Of a stretch of DNA of 64,000 nt, positions 17,926-27,011 are shown piece by piece. The stretch spans positions 176,431 to 240,430 of the forward strand of contig JAGTJW010000002.1 of the NCBI GenBank assembly GCA_023657425.1, read 5' to 3'. The notes below the pieces were generated by a model that was not told where the DNA came from, made no database searches, and was given only the letters and a program-made list of their open reading frames with translations. Made by a program: the position numbers and the translations under genes. The DNA is from Ideonella sp. WA131b (GTDB lineage: Bacteria > Pseudomonadota > Gammaproteobacteria > Burkholderiales > Burkholderiaceae_C). Each line of letters begins with the position of its first letter. The stretch's first letter is position 1.

Positions 17926-20022
17926 TCAGGTAAAGCTCTTGCCTTCGGCGGCCAGCTTCGCCAGCAGCGGTGCGGGCGTCCAGAACCCGGCGTCGTCATG
18001 CGGGTTGGCGGCGAACCTCTTCATGGTCTGCACGACGTTGAAGAGGCCCTGGCTGTCGGCGTAGCACATGGGGCCGCCGCGGAACAGCGGGAAGCCGTAG
18101 CCGGTGAGGTAGACCATGTCGATGTCGCTGGCCTTGCTGGCGATGCCTTCCTCGAGGATCTTGGCCGCCTCGTTGACGAGCGAGTAGACGAGCCGGTGCA
18201 CGATCTCGTCGTCGGAGATCCTGCGCGGCGTGATGCCGAGCGTCTTGCGGTGCTCTTCGATCATCTTCACGACCGCGTCCGACGGGACGGCGTCGCGCTT
18301 GCCCGGCACGTAGTCGTACCAGCCCGCGCCCGTCTTCTGGCCAAAGCGGCCCATCTCGCACAGCAGGTCGGCCGTTTTGCTGTAGCGCATGTGCGGCTTC
18401 TCGACGTAGCGGCGCTTGCGGATGGCCCAGCCGATGTCGTTGCCCGCCAGGTCGCCCATGCGGAAGGGGCCCATCGCGAAGCCGAACTTTTCGACCGCGC
18501 GGTCCACCTGGGCCGGCGTGCAGCCTTCTTCGAGCAGGAAGCCGGCCTGCCGGCTGTACTGCTCGATCATGCGGTTGCCGATGAAGCCGTCGCAGACGCC
18601 GCTCACCACCGCCGTCTTGCGGATCTTCTTGGCGACGGCCATCACCGTGGCCAGCACGTCCTTGGCCGTCTTCGCGCCGCGCACCACCTCAAGCAGCTTC
18701 ATCACGTTGGCCGGGCTGAAGAAGTGCATGCCGACCACGTCCTGCGGGCGCTTGGTGAAGGCCGCGATGGCGTCGACGTCGAGCGTGCTGGTGTTGCTGG
18801 CCAGAATGGCGCCGGGCTTGCACACCTCGTCCAGGGTCTTGAAGACACCCTCCTTCACGCCCATCTCCTCAAACACGGCCTCGATCACGAGGTCGGCGTC
18901 GGCGATGTCGGCGTAGCTCAGCGTGGTGCTCAGGAGCGCCATGCGGGCGTCGTACTTGTCTGCCTTGAGCTTGCCTTTCTTGACCTGGGCCTCGTAGTTC
19001 TTGCGGATGGTGGCGACGCCGCGGTCCAGCGCTTCCTGCTTGGTCTCGAGGATGGTCACCGGGATGCCGGCGTTGAGGAAGTTCATGCTGATGCCGCCAC
19101 CCATGGTGCCGGCGCCGATGACGGCCACCTTGGCGATGGCGCGCTGCGGGGTGTCTTCGGGCACGTCGGGGATCTTGCTGGCGGCGCGCTCGCCGAAGAA
19201 GGCGTGGCGCAGCGCCTTGCACTCGGGCGTCATCATCAGCGCGATGAAGGTCTCGCGCTCGTAGAGCAGCCCCAAGTCGAAGGGCTTCTTCAGCGCCTGC
19301 TCCACGGCGTCGACGCACTTCACCGGCGCGGGGAAGTTCTTCGCCATGCCCTTGACCATGTTGCGCGCGAACTGGAAGTACGCGTCGGGGTTCGAGTGGC
19401 TGACCTTGAGATCGCGCACGCGCACACGGGGTTCGTTCGCCTTGGCCGCGGCCAGCGCCACGGCCACGTCGAGCACGCTCTGGCCCGCGGGCACGATCTG
19501 CTCGAACAGCTTCTGGCCCGGCAGGCTGGCCAGCAGCTCGCTCTTGACCGGATCACCGCTGACGATGATGTTCAGCGCCGTCTCCACGCCCAGCACGCGC
19601 GGCAGGCGCTGCGTGCCGCCGGCACCGGGGATGAGGCCGATCTTCACCTCGGGCAGCGCCACGTCCACGCCGGCCGCGGCCACGCGCCAGTGGCAGCCGA
19701 GCGCGAGCTCCAGCCCGCCGCCCATGCAGGTGCCGTTGATGGCGGCCACCACCGGCTTCGGACAGTCTTCCAGCAGCTTGATCAGGCTCAGCAGATTGGG
19801 TTCGGCGATGGCCTTGGGGCTGCCGAACTCCTTGATGTCCGCTCCGCCCGAGTAGGCCTTGCCCGCACCGGTGATGACGATGGCCACGATGGCGGGGTCG
19901 GCCACCGCCTGCTCGATGCCGGCGGCCACACCAGCGCGTGTGTCGTAGCCCAGGCCGTTGACCGGCGGGTTGTCGAGCGTGATGACGGCGACGTTGCCGC
20001 GGGTCTCGTAGCGGGCAGCCAT
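17926..20022 (-). CDS. Bifunctional enoyl-CoA hydratase / 3-hydroxyacyl-CoA dehydrogenase
   Basis: The 698-residue protein has an N-terminal crotonase domain ([12 protein letters not shown] near 60; [15 protein letters not shown] near 100; [19 protein letters not shown] near 130), then an NAD-binding domain ([14 protein letters not shown] near 295) and the C-terminal hydroxyacyl-CoA dehydrogenase domains ([18 protein letters not shown]). It performs hydration and oxidation in beta-oxidation and is FadB/FadJ-like. A strong AAGGAGG precedes the ATG at 20022, and a 12-bp palindrome lies 27 bases upstream of it. The liv operon ends 92 bases upstream, so read-through is possible. Confidence 0.95.
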   Translation of the reverse strand: MAARYETRGNVAVITLDNPPVNGLGYDTRAGVAAGIEQAVADPAIVAIVITGAGKAYSGGADIKEFGSPKAIAEPNLLSLIKLLEDCPKPVVAAINGTCMGGGLELALGCHWRVAAAGVDVALPEVKIGLIPGAGGTQRLPRVLGVETALNIIVSGDPVKSELLASLPGQKLFEQIVPAGQSVLDVAVALAAAKANEPRVRVRDLKVSHSNPDAYFQFARNMVKGMAKNFPAPVKCVDAVEQALKKPFDLGLLYERETFIALMMTPECKALRHAFFGERAASKIPDVPEDTPQRAIAKVAVIGAGTMGGGISMNFLNAGIPVTILETKQEALDRGVATIRKNYEAQVKKGKLKADKYDARMALLSTTLSYADIADADLVIEAVFEEMGVKEGVFKTLDEVCKPGAILASNTSTLDVDAIAAFTKRPQDVVGMHFFSPANVMKLLEVVRGAKTAKDVLATVMAVAKKIRKTAVVSGVCDGFIGNRMIEQYSRQAGFLLEEGCTPAQVDRAVEKFGFAMGPFRMGDLAGNDIGWAIRKRRYVEKPHMRYSKTADLLCEMGRFGQKTGAGWYDYVPGKRDAVPSDAVVKMIEEHRKTLGITPRRISDDEIVHRLVYSLVNEAAKILEEGIASKASDIDMVYLTGYGFPLFRGGPMCYADSQGLFNVVQTMKRFAANPHDDAGFWTPAPLLAKLAAEGKSFT

Positions 20023-20048
20023 GGGGCCTCCTTCAGCGGGACAAAAGT

Positions 20049-20060
20049 GAACGATCGTTC
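20049..20060. promoter_or_regulatory. Palindromic operator-like site upstream of the hydratase/dehydrogenase
   Basis: GAACGATCGTTC is a perfect 12-bp palindrome, with flanking AGT...GAT, about 27 bases before the start of the beta-oxidation gene. TetR-family repressors of fatty-acid degradation in beta- and gammaproteobacteria bind palindromes of this size. No such regulator is encoded in the window, so the assignment rests on symmetry and position. Confidence 0.5.
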
Positions 20061-20114
20061 GATTCTAGGATCGCGCGGTGACGAGGCGATGTCCCGGCCG
20101 CGACGGCTGGCGGC

Positions 20115-20810
20115 TCAGACCTCCAGCCACTCCTTGCGGACGTAGGCATTGGCGCGCAGTTCGGCCGGCGTGCCCTCGAACACGATCTGGCCGTGGCCCA
20201 TGACGAGGCAGCGGTCGGCCACCTCCAGCGCGATGGTGAGTTTCTGCTCGACCAGCAGCACACTGATGCCGCGCCGCTTGAGCTCACGCAGATACTCCGC
20301 CACCAGTTCGACGATCTTGGGCGCCAGACCCTCGGTGGGCTCGTCGATCATGATGAGCGCGGGGTCGCCCATCAGGGTGCGGCACAGCGTGAGCATCTGC
20401 TGCTCGCCGCCTGAGAGCACACCGGCCTCGGTGAACTGACGCTCCTTCAGGCGCGGGAACAGCCGGTACATGTCGTCGAAGGTCCAGCGCGGGTTTTTCT
20501 GGCCGCTCTTCTGGCCGAGCATCAGGTTCTGGTGCACGGTGAGCGTGGGAAAGATGTCGCGGTTCTCGGGCACGTAGCCAAGGCCGGTGTGCGCGATCTC
20601 GAAGGCCTTCAGGCCCTGCAGCTCGCGGCCCTTGAACTGCACCGAGCCCTGCAGGTCCACCAGGCCCATCACGGCCTTGACGGTGGTGCTGCGGCCACTG
20701 CCGTTGCGCCCGAGCAGAGCCACGATCTCGCCCTCGCGCACCTCGAAATTCACGCCGTGCAGGACGTGACTCTTGCCGTAGAAAGCGTGCAGTTTGTCGA
20801 CGTTCAGCAT
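20115..20810 (-). CDS. livF: Branched-chain amino acid-type ABC transporter ATPase LivF
   Basis: This 231-residue ATPase has Walker A GRNGSGRSTT (with Arg in place of the usual second-position Lys: GSGRST instead of GSGKST), signature LSGGEQQML and Walker B ALIMIDEPTEGLAP. LivF pairs with LivG to power a HAAT-family importer. Its ATG overlaps the livG stop (ATGA). The Lys-to-Arg change in Walker A is unusual and may lower ATP hydrolysis at this site. Confidence 0.95.
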   Translation of the reverse strand: MLNVDKLHAFYGKSHVLHGVNFEVREGEIVALLGRNGSGRSTTVKAVMGLVDLQGSVQFKGRELQGLKAFEIAHTGLGYVPENRDIFPTLTVHQNLMLGQKSGQKNPRWTFDDMYRLFPRLKERQFTEAGVLSGGEQQMLTLCRTLMGDPALIMIDEPTEGLAPKIVELVAEYLRELKRRGISVLLVEQKLTIALEVADRCLVMGHGQIVFEGTPAELRANAYVRKEWLEV

Positions 20811-21586
20811 CAGTGAGCCCCTGCGGCCTGCTGGTCGGCCAGCACGCTGCCCAGGTAGGCCTCCTGCACCCGCTCGTTGGCGCGCACACGCTCGGGCGTG
20901 TCGAAGGCGATGACCTCTCCGTACACCAGCACTGCGATCTTGTCGGCCAGGCCAAAGACCACGCCCATGTCGTGCTCCACCGTCAGCAGCGTCTTGCCCA
21001 CCGTGATCTCGCGGATGAGGTTGACGAAACGCGCCGTTTCGCTCTTGCTCATGCCGGCCGTGGGTTCGTCGAGCAGGATCACCTGTGCGCCGCCAGCGAT
21101 GGTGATGCCGATCTCCAGCGCGCGCTGCTCGGCGTAGGTCAGGTTCATGGCCTGGACGTCGCGCCGCTTGTGGAGCTTGATCATCTCCATGACCTCCTCG
21201 GCGCGGTCGTTGGCATCATGCGCGTCGGCCAGGAAGCGCCAGAACGAGTACCGGTATCCGAGGCTCCACAGCACGGCACAGCGCAGGTTCTCGAACACCG
21301 TCAGGCGCGTGAAGAGGTTGCTCACCTGGAAACTGCGGGCCAGCCCCATGCGGTTGATCTCGTAGGGCTTGAGGCCGTCGATCTTGCGCCCCTGCAGCAG
21401 GATGTCACCGCTGGTGCTGCCGAAGCGACCGCTGATCAGGTTGAACAGCGTGCTCTTGCCCGCGCCGTTGGGGCCGATGATGGCCACGCGCTCGCCGGGG
21501 CGCACTTGCAGGCTGGCCCCGCGGATGATCTCGGTCTTGCCGAAGCTCTTGCGCACGTCGCGCAGTTCGAGGGCGAACTCGGTCAC
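20810..21586 (-). CDS. livG: Branched-chain amino acid-type ABC transporter ATPase LivG
   Basis: This 258-residue protein starts at GTG (21586-21584), overlapping the livM stop in GTGA. It has Walker A GPNGAGKST, the LivG insertion (LARSFQVSNLFTRLTVFEN), an atypical signature region LTYAEQRALEIG, and Walker B VILLDEPTAGMS. The LTYAEQ form is normal for LivG-type ATPases. It works with LivF on the LivHM permease. Confidence 0.95.
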   Translation of the reverse strand: MTEFALELRDVRKSFGKTEIIRGASLQVRPGERVAIIGPNGAGKSTLFNLISGRFGSTSGDILLQGRKIDGLKPYEINRMGLARSFQVSNLFTRLTVFENLRCAVLWSLGYRYSFWRFLADAHDANDRAEEVMEMIKLHKRRDVQAMNLTYAEQRALEIGITIAGGAQVILLDEPTAGMSKSETARFVNLIREITVGKTLLTVEHDMGVVFGLADKIAVLVYGEVIAFDTPERVRANERVQEAYLGSVLADQQAAGAH

Positions 21587-22893
21587 AGGGCAGCCTCCCG
21601 GCGCTTCACTTCCTTCTCGATCCACTCCTGGATCGCGTCCCACTCGCGAACGAAATGCCGTCGCGTGAACTCGAAAAGCAAGACACCCACCGCCAGCACG
21701 AATGCGGCCCCGAACCAGCTGTCCACGCTCTTGGCGTTGAGCGTGGCGCCCATGAAGCTGATCTCGGGCCCCAGCGCCTGATTGAGCTGCAGGTGGTAGA
21801 TCATCTCGATCATCGCGCCCGAGCCGGCCACCACGACCAGGCCCGTGCCGGCCAGCGCCAGATAGCTGCCGAGCAGCGGCCGCAGTTTGCCGAAGGCGGC
21901 CACGCGCAGGTTCATCATGATCAGGCTGGAGATGCCGCCGGGCGCGTACATCACCATGAAGGTGAAGATCAGGCCCAGCCACAGCAGCCAGGCCAGCGTC
22001 AGCTCCGACAGCAGCACCAGGGCCAGCACCATCAGCACCGCACCGATGATGGGGCCGAAGAAGAACACCGCGCCGCCCAGGAAGGTGAACAGCAGCAGCG
22101 CCCCGGAGCGCGCGGCGTTGACGACCTCGGCGGTGACGATCTCGAAGTTCAGCGCCGCCAGTCCGCCCGAGATACCCATGAAGAAGCCGCTGGCAATGAA
22201 GGCCGTGTATCGCACGTACTGCGTGTTGTAGCCGACGAACTCGACACGCTCAGGGTTGTCGCGAACGGCGTTGAGCATGCGGCCCAGCGGCGTGCGCGTG
22301 AACGCGAACATGGCCACCGTGCACACGAAGGTGTAGATGGCGATCAGGTAGTACAGCTGGATCTGCGGCCCGAAGGTGATGCCGAGGAACTTCTCGCCGG
22401 CGACCCGGTTGCCGCTGATGCCGCCCTCGCCACCAAAGAATCCAGGGAACATCAGCGACATCGCCCACACCAGCTCGCCGACGCCGAGCGTGATCATCGC
22501 GAACGGCGTGCCCGCCTTCTTGGTCGTCACCCAGCCCAGCAGCACCGCAAACAGCATGCCGAAGAAACCGGCCACCAGCGGGATCAGGCTCACTGGCACG
22601 GCCAGCTTGCCGGCGGAAACCAGGTTCAGCGTGTGGATCGCGAAGAACGAGCCCAGGCCGGAGTAGACGGCGTGGCCGAAGCTGAGCATTCCGCCTTGCC
22701 CCAGCAGCATGTTGAAAGCCAGGCAGCCGATGATGGCGATGCCCATCTGCGACAGCATGGTGTGCGACAGGCTGCTCGTCCACAGCAGCGGAGCCACGCA
22801 GAGGATCAACGCATAGACGCCCCAGACGATCCAGCGCCCGACGTTCCAGGGCCGGAAGCGGTAGTGGGGACGGCCCTCGTGCAGGTGCGCCAT
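21583..22893 (-). CDS. livM: Branched-chain amino acid-type ABC transporter permease LivM
   Basis: The 436-residue membrane protein has the LivM core (GYNTQYVRYTAFIASGFFMG; AMITLGVGELVWAMS) and many transmembrane helices. Compared with E. coli LivM it carries a C-terminal extension of about 80 residues containing two more hydrophobic segments and a charged tail (WIEKEVKRREAAL). It forms the inner-membrane channel with LivH. The gene starts 4 bases after the livH stop and overlaps livG. Confidence 0.94.
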   Translation of the reverse strand: MAHLHEGRPHYRFRPWNVGRWIVWGVYALILCVAPLLWTSSLSHTMLSQMGIAIIGCLAFNMLLGQGGMLSFGHAVYSGLGSFFAIHTLNLVSAGKLAVPVSLIPLVAGFFGMLFAVLLGWVTTKKAGTPFAMITLGVGELVWAMSLMFPGFFGGEGGISGNRVAGEKFLGITFGPQIQLYYLIAIYTFVCTVAMFAFTRTPLGRMLNAVRDNPERVEFVGYNTQYVRYTAFIASGFFMGISGGLAALNFEIVTAEVVNAARSGALLLFTFLGGAVFFFGPIIGAVLMVLALVLLSELTLAWLLWLGLIFTFMVMYAPGGISSLIMMNLRVAAFGKLRPLLGSYLALAGTGLVVVAGSGAMIEMIYHLQLNQALGPEISFMGATLNAKSVDSWFGAAFVLAVGVLLFEFTRRHFVREWDAIQEWIEKEVKRREAAL

Positions 22894-22897
22894 CGCC

Positions 22898-23923
22898 TCA
22901 ACCCTCCCGAGTGCCGAACAGGCCCTTGGGCCGGAAGATCAGGATCAGCACCAGCAGCAGGAAGGGCAGGATGGCCGCGATCTGGCTGATCTTGACGCTC
23001 CACACCGCGTATCCGAAGGTGTCGGGGGTGACGGCCATGCCGACGGCTTTCAGGCCGTCGGCGATGCTGCGGTCGCTGCCCACTGCAAAGCTCTCGATCA
23101 CGCCGAGGCCGACGCTGGCGACGAAGGCGCCGGCCAGCGAACCCATGCCGCCGATGACGATCACCGCGAACACGACCGCACCGACCGCCAGCGCCATCGA
23201 TGGCTCGGTGACGCGCAGGGCGCCGCCGATCACGCCGGCCAGCGCCGCCAGCGCCGTGCCGCCGCCGAAGACGAGCATGAACACCCGCGGGACGTTGTGA
23301 CCGAGCGATTCGACGGCCTCGGGGTGCGTCAGCGCCGCGGTGATGACCAGGCCGAGCCGGGTGCGCGTCAGCACCAGCCAAACGGCGATGAGCATCAGCA
23401 CCGCCACCGCCATGCCGAAGGCGCGGAAGGCCGGGAACGTGGTGCAGATGGCACCGGCGACGCTGGCGCAGAGCGGCGGCTTGTCGCCCCAGGCGACCGA
23501 CAGGGAGTCGGGCAGGTCGACGATCGTGAACAGCGGCCCGCGCAGGCTTTCCGGCGGCAGGAAATTCAGCGCCTGGCGGCCCCAGACCAGCTGCACGAGC
23601 TCGAGGATGATGTAGCTCAGGCCGAAGGTGATCAGCAGTTCCGGCACATGCCCGAACTTGTGCACCCGGCGCAGCGCGTAGCGCTCGAACAGCGCCCCGA
23701 GCACGCCGACGACGGGCGGCGCGATCAGCAACCCCCACCAGAAGCCGACGGCCTGGGTGATGGTGTAGGCGACGTAGGCGCCGAGCATGTAGAAGCTCGC
23801 GTGCGCGAAGTTCAGCACGCCCATCATGCTGAAGATCAGCGTCAGCCCGGAGGCCAGCATGAACAGCAGCAGGCCTACTGACAAGCCGTTGAGCAATGAG
23901 ATCAGGAAGTAGCTGGCGTCCAT
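22898..23923 (-). CDS. livH: Branched-chain amino acid-type ABC transporter permease LivH
   Basis: The 341-residue permease begins MDASYFLISLLNGLSVGLLLFM and contains the LivH motif FAHASFYMLGAYVAY, with roughly eight to nine membrane segments. It has a longer periplasmic loop (about residues 110-160) than E. coli LivH. It is second in the operon, separated from the binding-protein gene by 92 bases that contain a strong hairpin. Confidence 0.94.
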   Translation of the reverse strand: MDASYFLISLLNGLSVGLLLFMLASGLTLIFSMMGVLNFAHASFYMLGAYVAYTITQAVGFWWGLLIAPPVVGVLGALFERYALRRVHKFGHVPELLITFGLSYIILELVQLVWGRQALNFLPPESLRGPLFTIVDLPDSLSVAWGDKPPLCASVAGAICTTFPAFRAFGMAVAVLMLIAVWLVLTRTRLGLVITAALTHPEAVESLGHNVPRVFMLVFGGGTALAALAGVIGGALRVTEPSMALAVGAVVFAVIVIGGMGSLAGAFVASVGLGVIESFAVGSDRSIADGLKAVGMAVTPDTFGYAVWSVKISQIAAILPFLLLVLILIFRPKGLFGTREG

Positions 23924-23966
23924 CTTGTCGAGGGCATCGGGCGCGCCGCGGTCGCTGGTAAAGCAA

Positions 23967-23990
23967 GCGCGGCGCCCGAGGGCGCCGCGC
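23967..23990 (-). other. Intercistronic stem-loop after the binding-protein gene
   Basis: A perfect 10-bp stem (GCGCGGCGCC / GGCGCCGCGC) closes a 4-base loop between the binding-protein stop (24016) and the livH start (23923). There is no U tract. Such hairpins often protect the upstream binding-protein mRNA from 3' decay so that it is made in excess over the permease. A similar stem sits at 63290-63312 in the other ABC operon. Confidence 0.65.
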
Positions 23991-24015
23991 CAGTCGGCTC
24001 AGTCGCGGGGGGACA

Positions 24016-25260
24016 TCAGGGCCGCTTCATCTGGCAAGAGGTCGGCGTCGCGGCCACGAAGGAAGGAATCTCCTTGACGGGCTGGAAGTTCCAGCCGGTG
24101 TTCTCGACGCTGTAGGGGTTCTTCGCGTCGGCCTTGCGCCACTCGGTGATGAACAGCGGCTGCAGCAACTGGTGGTCGGCACGGCGCATTTCGACCTCAC
24201 CCGCGAAGCCCCTGAACTTCAGGCCGCTCATGGCCGCCGCCACCTTCACCGGATCGGTGGACTTGGCCCGGGTGATGCCCTCGATCAGCATCGCGATCCC
24301 GTTGTACGTGGCATAGGTGTAGTAGTCGTCGTTGAAGCGCTTCTTGAAATCGTCCTGCATGCGCTTGATGGGGTCGGGCAGGCTGTTGTGGCCGTAGGCC
24401 ACGACCCGAACCGGGCCACCCACGCCCGCGGCCAGCGCGGTGGGGGTGCCGCTGACACCCGCGTAGTAGGTGTAGAAGGCCGCGTTCAGGCCGGCGTCCT
24501 TGGCCGCCTTGACCAGCAGCGTCAGGTCCTGGCCCCAGTTGCCGGTGACGATGCTGTCGGCGCCGCTGGCCTTGATCTTGGCGACGAAGGGCGCGAAGTC
24601 CTTCACCTGGCCCAGCGGGTGCAGGTCTTCGCCGACGATCTTCACGTCGGGGCGCTTGCGCGCCATGATTTCCTTGAAGTAGCGGTTGACCTGCTGGCCG
24701 TGCGCGTAGTTCTGGCTGATGAGGTACACGTTCTTGACGCTCGGCACCTCCTTCATGTAGCTGGTGAGCGCCTCCATCTTCTGGGAGGTGTCGGCGTCGA
24801 GCCGGAAGTGCCAGTAGGAGCAGCGCTCGTTGGTGAGCGCCGGGTCGACCGCGGCGTAGTTCAGGAACACCACTTCCTTGCCCGGGTTGCGCTCGTTGTG
24901 CTTCTGAACGGCGTCGAGGATGGCCGCGGCGGCACCCGAGCCGTTGCCCTGCGTGACGTAGCGGATGCCCTGGTCGATGGCCGCCTTCAGCGTGTTCAGG
25001 CTTTCCTGCGGGGAGCCCTTGTTGTCGAACGGCACGATCTCGAACTTGACGCCCGCGCTGTTCTTCTTGCTGAGTTCCTCGGCCGTGAACTGCCAGCTCT
25101 TCAGCTGGTTCTGGCCGACGTTGGCGAACGGGCCCGACAACGGGTCCATGAAGGCGATCTTGACGGTCTGGCCGGCTTGCGCGAACACCAGACCCGTGCT
25201 GAGCAGGGCGGTGGCGGCCACCGAGGCACCGAACAGGCGGCGCTTGAAGAGCAGGGGCAT
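24016..25260 (-). CDS. Periplasmic substrate-binding protein of the Liv-type ABC transporter
   Basis: The 414-residue protein starts MPLLFKRRLFGASVAATAL and has a cleavable signal peptide ending near VFAQAGQ. The mature part shows the type I periplasmic-binding fold of the HAAT family (VKIAFMDPLSGPFANVGQN). It is the first gene of the operon, preceded by CCAAGGAGACTC. The ligand is not evident; neighbours point to an acid or acyl precursor rather than leucine, which is inference. A longer in-frame start upstream lacks signal-peptide features. Confidence 0.92.
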   Translation of the reverse strand: MPLLFKRRLFGASVAATALLSTGLVFAQAGQTVKIAFMDPLSGPFANVGQNQLKSWQFTAEELSKKNSAGVKFEIVPFDNKGSPQESLNTLKAAIDQGIRYVTQGNGSGAAAAILDAVQKHNERNPGKEVVFLNYAAVDPALTNERCSYWHFRLDADTSQKMEALTSYMKEVPSVKNVYLISQNYAHGQQVNRYFKEIMARKRPDVKIVGEDLHPLGQVKDFAPFVAKIKASGADSIVTGNWGQDLTLLVKAAKDAGLNAAFYTYYAGVSGTPTALAAGVGGPVRVVAYGHNSLPDPIKRMQDDFKKRFNDDYYTYATYNGIAMLIEGITRAKSTDPVKVAAAMSGLKFRGFAGEVEMRRADHQLLQPLFITEWRKADAKNPYSVENTGWNFQPVKEIPSFVAATPTSCQMKRP

Positions 25261-25445
25261 GACGAGTCTCCTTGGGGGATCTTGAGGGTCGCGGGACGGG
25301 GCGGAAGGTACCGGAAGCGGAAGGCCCTGCTCCTCAGGACGTTCCCGCAGTGCTGTCGCCGACGGGACAACACGCCCGGACCACGGGTATCGCTCGCGCA
25401 CCACAATCCGGACCTCGCAGCGGCTGCCGCCAGCTTATCCCCGCC

Positions 25446-25889
25446 ATGAGCCACCCCCACGACCACGACGACCCGCGCTACCCCGTCAGCAAGCCCGACG
25501 CCGAGTGGCGCGCCCAGCTCGATCCGATGCAGTACCAGGTGACGCGCCACGCCGCCACCGAGCGCGCCTTCACCGGCCGCTATTGGGATCATTGGGAGGA
25601 CGGCCAGTACCGCTGCGTGGGCTGCGGCGCCGTGCTGTTCGAGAGCGACACCAAGTTCGACGCGGGTTGCGGCTGGCCGAGCTACCACACGGCAGCCTCC
25701 GCCGAGGTGATCGAGCGCGTCGTCGACCGCAGCCACGGCATGGTGCGCGTCGAGGTGCGCTGCCGCGCTTGCGGCTCGCACCTGGGCCACGTGTTCCCCG
25801 ACGGTCCCGAGCCGACCGGAGAGCGCTACTGCATCAACTCTGCTGCCATCGACTTCGCGCCGCCCGATGACGGGGAAACCCGGCTGTGA
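25446..25889 (+). CDS. msrB: Peptide-methionine (R)-S-oxide reductase MsrB
   Basis: The 147-residue enzyme reduces methionine-R-sulfoxide in proteins. It contains the two zinc CxxC pairs (RCVGCGA and CRACGS), the substrate motif GCGWPSY and the catalytic Cys in RYCINS. The ATG at 25446 gives the family N-terminus ([20 protein letters not shown]). It diverges from the liv operon and overlaps the next gene in GTGA. Confidence 0.96.
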   Translation: MSHPHDHDDPRYPVSKPDAEWRAQLDPMQYQVTRHAATERAFTGRYWDHWEDGQYRCVGCGAVLFESDTKFDAGCGWPSYHTAASAEVIERVVDRSHGMVRVEVRCRACGSHLGHVFPDGPEPTGERYCINSAAIDFAPPDDGETRL

Positions 25890-26146
25890 CGGCCGATGAG
25901 CTCGGCGCAAGGCTGCGCGTGGCCCTGGCCCCGGAACGGCTCGAGGTCACCGATGACAGCCACCTGCACGCCGGCCATGCCGGTGCCCGAGAAGGCCGGC
26001 ACTTCAGCGTGCACATCACCTGCGCGCGCTTTGCCGGCTTGTCACGGGTGGCGCGTCACCGTCTCGTTTATGATGCCCTCGGCCCTTTGTCGAGTCAGGG
26101 CATCCATGCCCTGGCCCTGGACACGCGGGCCCCGTGCGAAGCCTGA
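25886..26146 (+). CDS. BolA family protein
   Basis: The 86-residue product starts at GTG (25886), overlapping the msrB stop. It has the BolA/IbaG fold signature: [24 protein letters not shown], then [17 protein letters not shown], ending with the [11 protein letters not shown] strand. BolA proteins work with monothiol glutaredoxins in iron-sulfur handling. The order msrB-bolA-parvulin is a recurrent Burkholderiales arrangement. Confidence 0.92.
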   Translation: MTADELGARLRVALAPERLEVTDDSHLHAGHAGAREGRHFSVHITCARFAGLSRVARHRLVYDALGPLSSQGIHALALDTRAPCEA

Positions 26147-26204
26147 GTTTCGCGCCCTCGCTGCGATCGCACGCGGCGTCCCACCTGTTGCAACCCCCCG
26201 CCCC

Positions 26205-27005
26205 ATGCAGCCAAAACCCATCGCCGTCGGCGCGCTCTTGCTCGCCGTCCTCCTGCCCGCCTCTAGCCCGGCGTGGTCGCAGAACATCGCCATCGTCAAT
26301 GGCAAGCCGGTGCCCAAGGCGCGCATGGAGACGCTGTTGCTGCAGGCCTCACGCAGCGGTCAGGCCGTGACCCCCGAGATGGAGAAGCAGGCCCGCGACC
26401 AGCTGGTGCTGCGCGAGATCTTCGCCCAAGAGGCCGAGAGGCGCGGCATCGGCGCCAGCCGCGAGTTCCGGGCGCAGATGGAGCTGGCTCGCCAGAGCCT
26501 GCTGGTCCGCGAGTTGTTCGAAGACCACAAGCGCAAGAACCCGGTCTCCGACGCCGCCGCCAAGGCCGAGTACGACAGGTTCAAGGCCCAGGCCACCGGC
26601 ACCGAGTACCGTGCTCGCCACATCCTGGTGGAGCAGGAGGCTGAGGCCAAGGCCCTGATCGTGCAGATCAAGGCCGGCGCCAGCTTCGAGGAACTGGCCA
26701 AGAAGCACAGCAAGGATCCCGGCTCCGGCGCCAATGGCGGCGACCTCGACTTCGCAAAGCCCGACAGCTTTGTGCCCGAATTCGGCCAGGCCATGGCCCG
26801 CCTGCAGCGTGGCCAGCTGACCGAGACGCCGGTGAAGACGCAGTTCGGCTGGCACATCATTCGCCTCGACGACACCCGCGAGGCGGCGTTCCCTGCCTTC
26901 GAGGAGGTCAAGGACCAGATCAAGCAGCGGCTCGAGCAGATGCAGACACAGACCCTGCAGGACGACCTGCGCAAGCGCGCCAAGACGGACTACAAGTTCG
27001 ACTGA
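26205..27005 (+). CDS. Periplasmic parvulin-type peptidyl-prolyl isomerase
   Basis: The 266-residue protein has a signal peptide (AVGALLLAVLLPASSPAWSQ), a SurA-like helical N-terminus (IVNGKPVPKARMETLLLQ), and one parvulin domain from YRARHILVEQ to FGWHIIRLDDTRE (about residues 130-225). It assists folding of exported proteins. The ATG at 26205 is the start that places a signal peptide at the N-terminus. It is convergent with the quinone oxidoreductase gene, with 6 bases between stops. Confidence 0.94.
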   Translation: MQPKPIAVGALLLAVLLPASSPAWSQNIAIVNGKPVPKARMETLLLQASRSGQAVTPEMEKQARDQLVLREIFAQEAERRGIGASREFRAQMELARQSLLVRELFEDHKRKNPVSDAAAKAEYDRFKAQATGTEYRARHILVEQEAEAKALIVQIKAGASFEELAKKHSKDPGSGANGGDLDFAKPDSFVPEFGQAMARLQRGQLTETPVKTQFGWHIIRLDDTREAAFPAFEEVKDQIKQRLEQMQTQTLQDDLRKRAKTDYKFD

Positions 27006-27011
27006 TCGCGT

